Origin: Desulfuromonadales bacterium | GTDB lineage: Bacteria; Desulfobacterota; Desulfuromonadia; Desulfuromonadales; BM103 | Assembly (NCBI GenBank): GCA_030145195.1 | Contig: JAQYVY010000035.1 | Coordinates: forward strand, 1 to 36,630 | Reading direction: 5' to 3' | Length of the DNA: 36,630 nucleotides | Shown: piece after piece, positions 1 through 7,130 of the stretch | How the letters are laid out: each line of letters opens with the position of its first letter | Position numbering within the stretch: position 1 is the stretch's first letter | The notes under the pieces: generated by a model | The model's input: the letters and a program-made list of their open reading frames with translations, nothing else | What the model was told of the DNA's origin: nothing | The model's database searches: none | Program-made: the position numbers and the translations under genes

Positions 1-2
1 AA

Positions 3-164
3 CCCTGGGAAACAACCAGACTGGCAGCTTCGTGTTTAAACTCTATTGAAAATGATCGTCTGTCTCTTTTCATCAGTGAACACCTCTCTTTGGATGGTAA
101 TATACCACCTAAGTTGGTGTCCGGTTTCATTGAACCACTACAAAGTTCACCTTCTCCAACATGA
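3..164 (+). CDS. possible 3' end of an unrecognised gene cut by the window edge
   Basis: The third forward frame is open from the window edge to a TGA at 162-164, giving about 53 residues (ending FIEPLQSSPSPT). I do not recognise the protein. An open run of this length is only mild evidence of coding, and no start lies inside the window. A TGACCCC-type repeat motif follows directly (about 174-186), so the sequence may be the end of a gene or a remnant trimmed by repeat insertion. Confidence 0.25.
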   Translation, partial: PWETTRLAASCLNSIENDRLSLFISEHLSLDGNIPPKLVSGFIEPLQSSPSPT

Positions 165-200
165 GCCAAGCGGAGACCTGACCCCTTTTCTTTGAAAAAA

Positions 201-341
201 GACGCACAGGATGGTGGCGCAGTGGCGGGCAGGACGCGCAAGGATATTGAGACTCAAACCGGTAAGTCGGTTATCTCGAGCACGAGCTTCAAGAAGTTAT
301 CCGATGGGAAGTTGAAAAAACAGCTGGGTGGCGACGACTGA
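201..341 (+). pseudogene. remnant of a DinD/BRO-like (antirepressor or DNA-damage-inducible D type) C-terminus
   Basis: Reading from 201 to the TGA at 339-341 gives a 46-residue tail with the pattern GGAVAGRTRKDIETQTGKSV followed by ISS and a lysine-rich end. This resembles, from memory, the C-terminal 'GGxxAGxARxxIExxTGxxVxS' region of DinD/BRO/RhuM-type proteins. There is no start codon, and the upstream side runs into a TGACCCC repeat motif at about 177-186, so this is a truncated relic. The family call is by pattern only. The rest of 342-500 shows no gene, only further repeat fragments (CAAGCCTGACCC near 422 and TTTGCAAGACGGACCCC near 461). Confidence 0.4.
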
Positions 342-500
342 TTGGTCGTCTTTTTGATGACGCGGAGTTGGTTTTCTGCCTCCCCCGTTTCCCGACTTGA
401 ATCGTGACAATGCCTATTAGTCAAGCCTGACCCGGCGATTTTGTGGGGAGGTTTGCAACTTTGCAAGACGGACCCCATTTTATTATCTTGAGGAGCTAGC

Positions 501-905
501 ATGTCCTACGACGCTATAGAAGACGCTTTCAACTACATCAGCGATGGCCAACCCGGCGACCGCAGGGCGGTGGTTCACCGGGTCACCGGCAAGGTCTTGA
601 TGGCCTCCGTGAAAGTCGGCTTCGACCAGATTCCAGCCGAGGCCGCGAACGACCCCGACTATCTGCTCATCCCCCGCAGGCAGGATATCGATCCGGGCAA
701 GGGTTTGATCCTCGCCTTCTTTAATAACCACGCCCAATCGGAGGTGCCGCAGGTCAAGGCGATCTTTACCCGCTCCGGGGCCTTTCGCAATGTGAAAGAT
801 CTGATGCGCCGCCTGCACCTGCTCGATCTCTGGCATCTCTACTACGATGAGAAGATCGAGGAGCTGCTGCGGAAATGGTGTGTGGATAATGGGCTTTCGC
901 TTTGA
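501..905 (+). CDS. UPF0158 family protein
   Basis: This is a 134-residue soluble protein without membrane segments or cysteine clusters (one Cys near the C-terminus). The start is fixed by a good Shine-Dalgarno GAGGAG at 490-495, five bases before ATG 501. The sequence fits, as far as I can recall, the uncharacterised UPF0158 family: an N-terminal 'AIEDAFNYISDG' segment, a middle stretch ending in LIPRRQDIDPGKGLI, and a C-terminal helical part (RRLHLLDLWHLYYDEKIEEL). No biochemical role is established for the family. It stands alone; the following 128 bases to the next gene are filled by two hairpin repeats. Its high GC content matches the helicase and the hydrogenase-like genes rather than the AT-richer pair that follows. 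Confidence 0.7.
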   Translation: MSYDAIEDAFNYISDGQPGDRRAVVHRVTGKVLMASVKVGFDQIPAEAANDPDYLLIPRRQDIDPGKGLILAFFNNHAQSEVPQVKAIFTRSGAFRNVKDLMRRLHLLDLWHLYYDEKIEELLRKWCVDNGLSL

Positions 906-957
906 GGGGCTGAGGTGCGGGAGTTGGTGTTTATCAGTAGGGTTGGGTGAGTGGGAA

Positions 958-1016
958 GTTTGCAAGCCTGACCCCAATTGCAGGGATTGGGGTCACTCAA
1001 TTTTGAGTGTCCCCGA
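958..1016. repeat. double hairpin of the TGACCCC / GGGGACAC repeat family
   Basis: The sequence shows GACCCCAAT at 970-978 pairing perfectly with ATTGGGGTC at 986-994. Directly after comes the palindrome CACTCAA-TT-TTGAGTG at 994-1009, then CCCCGAATCG. The latter tail recurs after the hairpins at 3369-3388 and 6062-6087. The element ends 18 bases before the AAA_13 ATPase start and so lies in that gene's leader. Confidence 0.65.
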
Positions 1017-1033
1017 ATCGATGAGGCAATGTA

Positions 1034-3268
1034 ATGATCGAAAGTATTTCATTGACTAAAGAAGCGAGCTACGGAGACACGCCAGTAGTTCTACCGAAGC
1101 TGTCTAAACACAATTTTTTCTACGGTGCTAACGGCACAGGGAAAACAACTATCTCGCGAGTCATTGCCGATGAAATAAGCTTTCCTACATGCCAAATCAG
1201 TTGGACCGGTGGCACCAGGATGCAAACTCTGGTTTACAACCGGGATTTCGTCGAGAAGAATTTTAATCCATCATCTGAACTCAAAGGCATCTTCACTCTC
1301 GGTGAGGAAGATGATGACATCATTAAGAAGATCGAAGTAGCCAAGGGTGAAGGTGATGCTCTCGATGAAAAAATCAAAGGACTAAAAAAAGTCCTAAACG
1401 GCGAAGATGGAACAAGTGGAAAGCAGGGTGATCTGAAAGCCCTGGAAGAAGATTTCTCTGAAAAGTGTTGGGTCTACAAAACTAAATTCGACAATGACTT
1501 CCAAGATGCCTTTGAGGGTGTACGAGGGAAAAAGTTTGACTTTAAAAACAGACTTATCGTTGAGGCAGCGGAAAACAAGTCTGAGTTGCTTGACCTGGAC
1601 AAATTAAAGAGGAAGGCATGTACAATTTTCGGGACAGCGCCAGAGAGAGCCACTACTCTTCCTACTCTCGATTTTGATGAACTGGCCGCCTTAGAGTTGA
1701 AACCGATACTGTCCAAAAAGGTTATCGGTAGTGCTGATGTCGATATTGCTACACTGATCCAGTATCTCGGTAATAGTGATTGGGTTAAAGAGGGACAGCA
1801 GTATCTTGATCCTGCTGATGGCAAATGTCCGTTTTGTCAACAAAGCTTGCCAGAGGCTTTTTCAGGAAAACTGTCAACATATTTTGATGAAACCTTCGAG
1901 AAAGAAATAGAAGTTATCAAGGAGTTGGCTACTGAATATGAGCGTTTATCTCATTTAGTCTTATCTGACATTCAATCTGCCCTTGACTCAGAAACAGCCT
2001 TCATTGAGCTCGACAAAGTCCAAGCTCAAAAAGACCTCATCGACTCCAAAGTTTCCATTAACAAACGACATATTGAGACCAAACTAAAGGAGTCTAGTAA
2101 GGTTGTTTCTTTAGAACCACTTGGTGCAATTTTGCAAAATCTCGCATCAATGATAACAATGTCGAATGTGGCTATTGCTGCACATAACTTGACAGTTGAT
2201 AACCTCACTGAGGAAAAAAGAACGCTAAAAAAACAGGTATGGAAGTACGTTGTTAACGAAGCCAATGCAGATTATTCGTCATATGTTTCAGCGAAAAGCG
2301 GTCTTGATAAGGCCATTGAAAAACTGACTTTAGCCACCCGCAAAAGTGATGCGGAAAGAGCTGAGAAAAGCCGTGAGATAGCTGCCCTTGAAAAGTCAGT
2401 TACTTCTATCAAGCCAACTGTTGACGCAATTAATGGCACTCTCTCTAGCTTCGGATTCTCTGGGTTCTCTCTCGCAATGTCCGACAAGGAAGGGTACTAC
2501 AAAGTCATTCGTGACGATGGTGGTGACGCTAAAAGCTCTCTGAGTGAGGGCGAAAAAACATTTATTGCGTTCTTGTATTTTTACCATCTACTCAAAGGTA
2601 GTAACTTGGAAAGCGAGATCACTGGAAATCGTATAGTTGTTTTCGATGACCCGGTGTCCAGCCTTGATAGCGAAGTTCTTTTTATTGTGAGTAGCTTGAT
2701 TAAGTATCTGCTTAAAGAAGTCCGGAGTGGCGCGGGAGACATCAAGCAGGTTTTTGTTTTGACCCACAACGTTTACTTCCACAAGGAGGTAACATTCAAC
2801 TCAAAGCGCACTAATGATGCCATGAGGCATGAAACATTTTGGATAGTGCGGAAATCGAACAATCAAACGGAAATAACACAGCACGACGACAATCCGATAA
2901 AGACTTCCTATGAGTTGCTCTGGAATGAGCTTAAGGGTGCTGATAAATCAAGTTTGACGATTCAGAATACGCTCCGCAGGATATTGGAAAACTATTTCAC
3001 GATATTAGGTAACAGAAATAAGGATGCCATTATCTGCAGTTTCGAGGGCAAAGATCGCTTGATTTGCCAGTCCCTCTTTTCCTGGATTAATGCTGGTTCG
3101 CACTTCACCAATGATGATCTTTATATCTCCTGTGATGAAGCGACAATAGAAAAGTTTCTTGAGATTTTTAAGCAGGTTTTTGAAAACGAGGGGCACATAT
3201 CCCATTACAACATGATGATGGGTATCTCTGAAGTGGATATATCTGATGATGCTGACGGTGCCACGTAA
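1034..3268 (+). CDS. RloC/PrrC-like AAA_13 ATPase with zinc hook, candidate anticodon nuclease
   Basis: The 744-residue protein has an ABC/SMC-type ATPase split by a coiled coil. Visible motifs are Walker A GANGTGKTT (31-39), a single CPFC hook (265-268) in the middle of the coiled coil, the ABC signature LSEGEK (503-508), Walker B VVFDDP (535-540), the D-loop SSLDSE (542-547) and the H-loop His578. The C-terminal part carries R648-x3-E652 and an SH motif at H690, matching the Arg-Glu-His triad of PrrC and RloC. Those enzymes cleave tRNA anticodon loops in response to phage or DNA damage. The length also suits RloC. The start has GATGAGG a few bases upstream. Base composition is clearly AT-richer than in the genes further along, as is the neighbouring HIRAN gene, suggesting transfer. 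No type I restriction genes (the usual PrrC partners) are adjacent. The AAA_13 call is firm; nuclease activity is inferred. Confidence 0.8.
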   Translation: MIESISLTKEASYGDTPVVLPKLSKHNFFYGANGTGKTTISRVIADEISFPTCQISWTGGTRMQTLVYNRDFVEKNFNPSSELKGIFTLGEEDDDIIKKIEVAKGEGDALDEKIKGLKKVLNGEDGTSGKQGDLKALEEDFSEKCWVYKTKFDNDFQDAFEGVRGKKFDFKNRLIVEAAENKSELLDLDKLKRKACTIFGTAPERATTLPTLDFDELAALELKPILSKKVIGSADVDIATLIQYLGNSDWVKEGQQYLDPADGKCPFCQQSLPEAFSGKLSTYFDETFEKEIEVIKELATEYERLSHLVLSDIQSALDSETAFIELDKVQAQKDLIDSKVSINKRHIETKLKESSKVVSLEPLGAILQNLASMITMSNVAIAAHNLTVDNLTEEKRTLKKQVWKYVVNEANADYSSYVSAKSGLDKAIEKLTLATRKSDAERAEKSREIAALEKSVTSIKPTVDAINGTLSSFGFSGFSLAMSDKEGYYKVIRDDGGDAKSSLSEGEKTFIAFLYFYHLLKGSNLESEITGNRIVVFDDPVSSLDSEVLFIVSSLIKYLLKEVRSGAGDIKQVFVLTHNVYFHKEVTFNSKRTNDAMRHETFWIVRKSNNQTEITQHDDNPIKTSYELLWNELKGADKSSLTIQNTLRRILENYFTILGNRNKDAIICSFEGKDRLICQSLFSWINAGSHFTNDDLYISCDEATIEKFLEIFKQVFENEGHISHYNMMMGISEVDISDDADGAT

Positions 3269-3368
3269 GAGGGGACGTTGGTAAGTTATGTAACTTATTC
3301 ATAGAATGGGGTTAGGCTTTGTAAGGGCTCGGGGGCAGGCACGCGTGCCTGTCACGGGCTCTAACAGT

Positions 3369-3388
3369 GACACTTGTTTTTAAGTGTC
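3369..3388. repeat. GACACTT hairpin (GGGGACAC family)
   Basis: GACACTT (3369-3375) pairs with AAGTGTC (3382-3388) around a six-base loop GTTTTT and is followed by CCCCGGAAC. It matches the stronger copy at 6062-6087, including the loop. It sits between the ATPase and the HIRAN gene. A T-run in the loop rather than after the stem argues against a simple terminator. Confidence 0.65.
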
Positions 3389-3460
3389 CCCGGAACTTGC
3401 TTGCTAGTCTTCACTGATTGATATTTCACTCGATAATGTTACAGCCAACAGGGGGCCACC

Positions 3461-4288
3461 ATGGGATTTTTCAAAAAGCTTTTTGGGGGTAGCAAAGATG
3501 CATCAGAGAATAATCCGGAAGAAACACGGCAACTTCGCGTAAATAGCACCATTGTTGATCTAACACTTCCTCTGGAAACTTTTTTTAACAAGGATGAACT
3601 GAAACCGAGGGTGGCAGACAGATGTCAAAAAGTCGATATTGAAATTGTGGGGGAAAGTTTCTACAAAGCAAACGTCCTAGGAGTAGCCAAAGCAGCGCAA
3701 GGTGCGGATTTTAAGATTTTCTTACTTCCTGAACCGACAAATAAATATGACAAGCAAGCGGTAAGTGTTCGGGCGGGTGGAGTACACGTTGGATATATTA
3801 AAAGCCCTTTCAACAAGCACTGGTTTAAGTGGGTTAATAAGGCCGCAAACGAGGGAGAGTTCCTTTGGGGAAATGCCGAAGCTATCTCAAAACGAGGGTC
3901 TAACAATATAGGAATCTTTGGTTACATCTATATGTCTAGGCAAACACCTGAATGGGGTGGTCTGGAACCAAAGAAAATGACTGATGCCGCTCTAGCCAAG
4001 ATTGCTGATAAGATTAATAACCTGATTGACTCAGGTGACGATCAAACTATCGGACAGGTTCGGGCTTTATCCAAAAGAGCAGTGAAAGCAGTTACTCCTT
4101 TGGTATGTCATGCCAAATGGGTCATCCAAAATTCAGAGGGGCAAGGCAGTGAAAACTGGGATGAAATTCTAAACCATTGCGAGGGTCTTTTTGACAATGC
4201 AGACGAAGCCGTTTATGCAACAAACCCAGAAGACGTTGACGTTATGGATAACTTGAATGAACTAGCAGAACTTTTTGAAAACATGTGA
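3461..4288 (+). CDS. HIRAN-domain protein
   Basis: This 275-residue protein begins with MGFFKKLFGG. Residues about 57-158 look like a HIRAN domain: VDIEIVGESFY, then LLPEPTNKYDKQAVSV, then GGVHVGYI. HIRAN domains bind DNA, classically 3' single-stranded ends in HLTF, and occur in bacteria beside nucleases, helicases and other defence or repair modules. The C-terminal 110 residues are helical and acidic with no motif I recognise. The start follows an AGGGGG ribosome-binding site at about 3449-3454. It lies 192 bases downstream of the AAA_13 ATPase on the same strand, with a hairpin repeat between, and shares that gene's AT-rich composition. The two may have arrived together, but co-transcription is not shown. 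Confidence 0.7.
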   Translation: MGFFKKLFGGSKDASENNPEETRQLRVNSTIVDLTLPLETFFNKDELKPRVADRCQKVDIEIVGESFYKANVLGVAKAAQGADFKIFLLPEPTNKYDKQAVSVRAGGVHVGYIKSPFNKHWFKWVNKAANEGEFLWGNAEAISKRGSNNIGIFGYIYMSRQTPEWGGLEPKKMTDAALAKIADKINNLIDSGDDQTIGQVRALSKRAVKAVTPLVCHAKWVIQNSEGQGSENWDEILNHCEGLFDNADEAVYATNPEDVDVMDNLNELAELFENM

Positions 4289-4647
4289 CCATTGACGGGT
4301 AAAAAGGGGTCAGCCCTCGACATCGGACAAAATTAGGTGCCGGGGTCGGACCAAGTTAACTAGCTGAAATCACACCAATTCAGTGTCGGAATAGCCCCTA
4401 AAATCATGCTATGGAGCTATTTTTAGGGTCGAAAACAGCCCCATAGCCCTTTAATCCCCACTTTCACCGCCCCCTTCCCGAAAGGGCGCAGGCCGCGAGC
4501 GCCAGATCCTGAGAACAAAATACCCACAGGGTTGAATCTTTGCCATCTTGACCCAACCACACTCATCCATTACCTTGCCAGCATGATTTGATTCGCCCCC
4601 CGAATCCAAGAATAACGACCGATGAACCATTCAGGAGAGCTTTTATA
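4289..4647. other. intergenic region before thiM, no gene seen
   Basis: It contains a GGGGTCA repeat motif near 4307, an imperfect inverted repeat (CCCTAAAAT near 4397 against ATTTTTAGGG near 4420), a GGCGC/GCGCC stem near 4485-4505, and the thiM ribosome-binding site AGGAGA at 4632-4637. A CTGAGA...ATACCC string at about 4510-4526 recalls the 5' half of a TPP riboswitch, but the conserved 3' core is absent (see rejected items). Confidence 0.5.
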
Positions 4648-5457
4648 ATGAACCTTACGCAGTATACCCTCGAGGCCGTTGGCCGAATCAGGCAACGAGC
4701 GCCGTTGATTCATAACATCACCAATTTTGTGGTTATGAACAGCTCCGCAAATATCTTGCTGGCAATCGGCGCCTCTCCTGTTATGGCTCATTGCCAAACA
4801 GAAGTTGAAGAGATGACCTCCCTTGCCAGTGCTCTGGTTCTCAATATAGGGACAATCCAGGAGGATTGGCTTGCGTCTATGATTTGCGCTGCCCAAACGG
4901 CAAATTCCATTGGTATACCCGTAATCCTTGATCCGGTTGGCGCCGGAGCAACCAAATTCCGCACTGCCGCAATCAAGGAAATCTTGGGGAATTGTTCTAT
5001 CTCTGTCCTGCGAGGAAATTGCTCCGAGATCCTTTCTCTTGGGTCTTGCGACGTTAAAACCAGAGGGGTTGATTCCTCTCTGTATTTTTCCGAGGAGTTG
5101 GTTGATGTTGCCAGACAAATGGCCCTCGATGAAAAATGCGTTATTGCCATTTCTGGAGAAGAGGATTGCATCACTGATGGTAACAGGGTCTTTCGCGTCA
5201 AAAATGGCCAGCCTGTCATGACCAGGGTCACGGGAACAGGCTGTGGCCTCTCGGCTGTCACTGCTGCTTTTTGTGCCGTTGCAGAGAAGAATTTTGCTTT
5301 GGCTACGGCGGCTGCCTTTGGGTATTACGGTCTCTGTGGGGATCTGGCGATACAGACAAGTGCCAAGCCCGGGAGCTTTGCGGTCGCTTTCGTGGATCAG
5401 CTGTATGCGACCAGCGACGAAGAAATTATGAGGCATCTCAAGATAAAAGAAGTTTGA
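4648..5457 (+). CDS. thiM: hydroxyethylthiazole kinase
   Basis: ThiM phosphorylates 4-methyl-5-(2-hydroxyethyl)thiazole with ATP, the salvage entry for the thiazole half of thiamine. From ATG 4648 the protein has 269 residues, the usual family length. Recognisable blocks are PLIHNITNFVVMNSSANILL, then GASPVM, ILDPVGAGA, LRGNCSEI, and the catalytic-loop block VTGTGCGLSA with Cys199, the equivalent of the conserved active-site cysteine. The frame is open 60 bases further upstream, but AGGAGA at 4632-4637 supports the start at 4648, and the extra residues would be atypical. It stands alone, without thiE or thiD, so it is probably a salvage gene rather than part of a full thi operon. A hairpin repeat begins about 12 bases after the stop. 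Confidence 0.92.
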   Translation: MNLTQYTLEAVGRIRQRAPLIHNITNFVVMNSSANILLAIGASPVMAHCQTEVEEMTSLASALVLNIGTIQEDWLASMICAAQTANSIGIPVILDPVGAGATKFRTAAIKEILGNCSISVLRGNCSEILSLGSCDVKTRGVDSSLYFSEELVDVARQMALDEKCVIAISGEEDCITDGNRVFRVKNGQPVMTRVTGTGCGLSAVTAAFCAVAEKNFALATAAAFGYYGLCGDLAIQTSAKPGSFAVAFVDQLYATSDEEIMRHLKIKEV

Positions 5458-5469
5458 AAAGAGAAAATC

Positions 5470-5730
5470 AAGACCGGCGGGTCGCGTCCCGCCAAGACGC
5501 CGTACTTTTTTCAACGCTAAAAAAGTAAGCAAAAAAGCTGGCCTCCTCGCGGAGGGCATATCACTAGGTGTCTGTTTGTCACCGACTGATCAAATGATTC
5601 GTGTAGTGCTGCGTGGCATCGGGGTTGGGGCCGATGTATTACGGCCCCTTTGTTTTTGCGGAGAATTACGGTGACATAATAATCCTCTCCATCGTGTCAC
5701 CGTAATTCGGGCAGATCACATCAATTCTTG
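5470..5730. repeat. multi-hairpin repeat unit, copy A
   Basis: About 260 bases containing successive stems: GGCGGG/CCCGCC (5476-5493), ACTTTTTT/AAAAAAGT (5504-5526), CCTCC/GGAGG (5542-5555), GGGGCC/GGCCCC (5627-5648) and a 14-bp perfect stem GAATTACGGTGACA (5663-5676) with TGTCACCGTAATTC (5695-5708). The same order recurs in copies C and D; copies B and E share the first four stems. Confidence 0.85.
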
Positions 5731-5745
5731 CAGGCTCCCATCAAG

Positions 5746-5998
5746 GTCAAAACCGGCGGGTCGCGTCCCGCCAAGACGCCGTACTTTTTTCAACGCCAAA
5801 AAAGTAAGCAAAAAAGCTGGACTCCTCGCGGAGGGCATATCACCAGGTGTCTGTTTGTCACCGGCTGATCAAATGATTGGGGTTGTGCTGCGTGGCACCG
5901 GGGTTGGGGCCTATGTATTGCGGCCCCTGTGTTTTTGCGTGGCTTTGGTGGAGCGTGAGTGAGCGTGCTGACTTTTGCGGTCCTGCTTTGTGGTGTGT
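5746..5998. repeat. multi-hairpin repeat unit, copy B
   Basis: It starts 276 bases after the start of copy A and matches it through the GGGGCC/GGCCCC stem. It then diverges into a second type of tail (containing GCTGACTTTTGCGG) that is shared with copy E instead of the GGTGACA/TGTCACC stem. Short reading frames inside are not supported as genes. Confidence 0.8.
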
Positions 5999-6061
5999 TC
6001 AAACCTGTATTCTCAGTGGAGGGGATCACTGCCGTTGGATTCTCTTGAGTTGGACACTTAA

Positions 6062-6087
6062 AGGGGACACTTGTTTTTAAGTGTCCC
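6062..6087. repeat. GGGGACACTT hairpin
   Basis: GGGGACACTT (6062-6071) and AAGTGTCCCC (6078-6087) form a perfect 10-bp stem with loop GTTTTT, followed by GAATCCG. It is the best copy of the family also seen at 994-1016, 3369-3388, 6605-6630 and 28247-28279. Confidence 0.75.
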
Positions 6088-6290
6088 CGAATCCGTTACA
6101 GGGGGCCTCTCTGAGGGTTGGGTCGGAAGCTCTCCAGGCCTTTCGACATGGTCGGCGACCCACAGGATGTGGAGTTTGTGGGCTTTGGAGCTGGGGACAT
6201 TGCCCAAGAGCGCCCCTTTTAATGTTTGGGGGCAGGTCTTGAAATGCCCGCGCCCAAAAACGATAAGCTTTCTATGAGAGCACGAGGGCG
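6075..6290 (-). pseudogene. open minus-strand frame without a start, probable relic or coding-like repeat
   Basis: On the minus strand a frame stays open for about 70 codons (with segments HFKTCPQTLKGALLGN and KAHKLHILWVADHVERP) and ends inside the GGGGACACTT hairpin, whose sequence supplies its last residues. No ATG with a ribosome-binding site is visible. I do not recognise the product. It could be a trimmed gene end or a repeat that happens to lack stops. Confidence 0.25.
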
Positions 6291-6359
6291 GATAAATACT
6301 TTGATTTTATGGATAAAAGAGATATATTACAAAGAACTAATTTAAGGGAGGTGAGTAAG

Positions 6360-6572
6360 ATGCAAACCTGCGAATTGCTCGAAAAATGCGGATTTTTCCG
6401 AAAGTATCAGGCCTCACTGGATATGGCGTGTCGAGGTTTTGTCAAATCATTCTGTCAGGGTCCTGAAATGGATAACTGCAAAAGAAAAGCCTACCGGAAG
6501 GAGCATGGAGAACCTCCACATGACGATATGTTGCCAAGTGGACACATGCTCCCGCAACAGTACAAGAGGTAG
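6360..6572 (+). CDS. small five-cysteine protein, function unknown
   Basis: From ATG 6360 the protein has 70 residues. The frame extends upstream to 6309, but GGGAGG at about 6346-6351 fixes the start at MQTCELLEKCGFFRKY. Cysteines lie at 4, 10, 24, 32 and 40; the rest is charged, with a basic stretch KRKAYRKEHG and a C-terminal PPHDDMLPSG block. From memory it resembles small conserved 'CELLExCxFF' proteins found widely in anaerobic and delta-type bacteria, which have no known function. The cysteine spacing suggests metal or Fe-S binding, which is inference. It stands alone between hairpin repeats. Confidence 0.7.
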   Translation: MQTCELLEKCGFFRKYQASLDMACRGFVKSFCQGPEMDNCKRKAYRKEHGEPPHDDMLPSGHMLPQQYKR

Positions 6573-6604
6573 TGATTCAATAAATCCGGAGACAACTTAG
6601 ATCT

Positions 6605-6630
6605 GGGGGCACTCAATATAGGGTGTCCCC
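6605..6630. repeat. GGGG(G/A)CAC hairpin downstream of the small cysteine protein
   Basis: GGGGGCACTC (6605-6614) pairs with GGGTGTCCCC (6621-6630) over ten positions, with two G-T wobbles, around the loop AATATA. It lies about 30 bases after the small-protein stop and may serve as its transcript end, though no T-run follows. Confidence 0.6.
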
Positions 6631-6880
6631 GTATCGATGGTAGACCCCGCATTCGATGGCCGATGACAGGTGTACAGAAAGTGTTTGGATGTGCGGCGCT
6701 TGTCTTTGTGCGCCGTCAGGATCAAAGCCTCTGCCTTGAAAACCTCCTAATATCCCACCACGATCGCAGCGGCTCACTGGAGCTTCGCTTCGTCAGCTTA
6801 AATCCACTTGCCGCTCCATCTTTGACTGGTAAAATATTGACAGGCAATATCTAAGATTATTTGGCAGAAAGGAGCCTGTC
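6631..6880. other. non-coding stretch before a small ORF
   Basis: A hairpin CGGCGC/GCGCCG lies at about 6694-6715, and an AT-rich segment with repeated TTGACAGGCAATAT-type motifs at about 6835-6852. I see no convincing gene; the short forward frame starting at 6663 lacks a ribosome-binding site and family features. Confidence 0.4.
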
Positions 6881-6991
6881 ATGGCTTTTAACCCTGTAGT
6901 GGTTGTCGCTAAGGGTGGACGTCCCGAGTTCTTCCATCCCAGCCCTCAAATTTACACTCTGCTGAATAAGGGTGTTGAAGTTCCGATGTAA
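6881..6991 (+). CDS. possible 36-residue small protein
   Basis: ATG 6881 to TAA 6991 encodes 36 residues beginning MAFNPVVVVAKGGRPEFF and ending GVEVPM. A good Shine-Dalgarno AAAGGAG (6868-6874) lies at proper distance. There is no membrane segment or cysteine. I do not recognise it; it could be a true small protein or the trimmed front of a longer gene. A GCGATT-TTT-AATCGC hairpin (7009-7023) follows and could be a weak terminator. Confidence 0.4.
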   Translation: MAFNPVVVVAKGGRPEFFHPSPQIYTLLNKGVEVPM

Positions 6992-7130
6992 AACAGCTAC
7001 TCTCCCAAGCGATTTTTAATCGCCCTGTGCTGCCCCCCCTTGACCCTTAGGTTGATGAGCGCGCGCAACAAGCGCCACGAATCTTGGCGTCGAAGTCAAA
7101 CCACACTTTTAACCTCCCATCGAGAGCAAC

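Noticed and set aside
4440-4570. Possible TPP riboswitch in front of thiM (CTGAGA...ATACCC)
   Set aside because: The 5' signature strings occur, but the conserved 3' core (CTGATCTGGATAATGCCAGCG-like) and the GGGGTGC partner are missing. A covariance-model search for the THI element would settle it.
4570-5559. 329-codon minus-strand frame across thiM
   Set aside because: It is antisense to a clear thiM gene and its start lies in repeat copy A; no family features.
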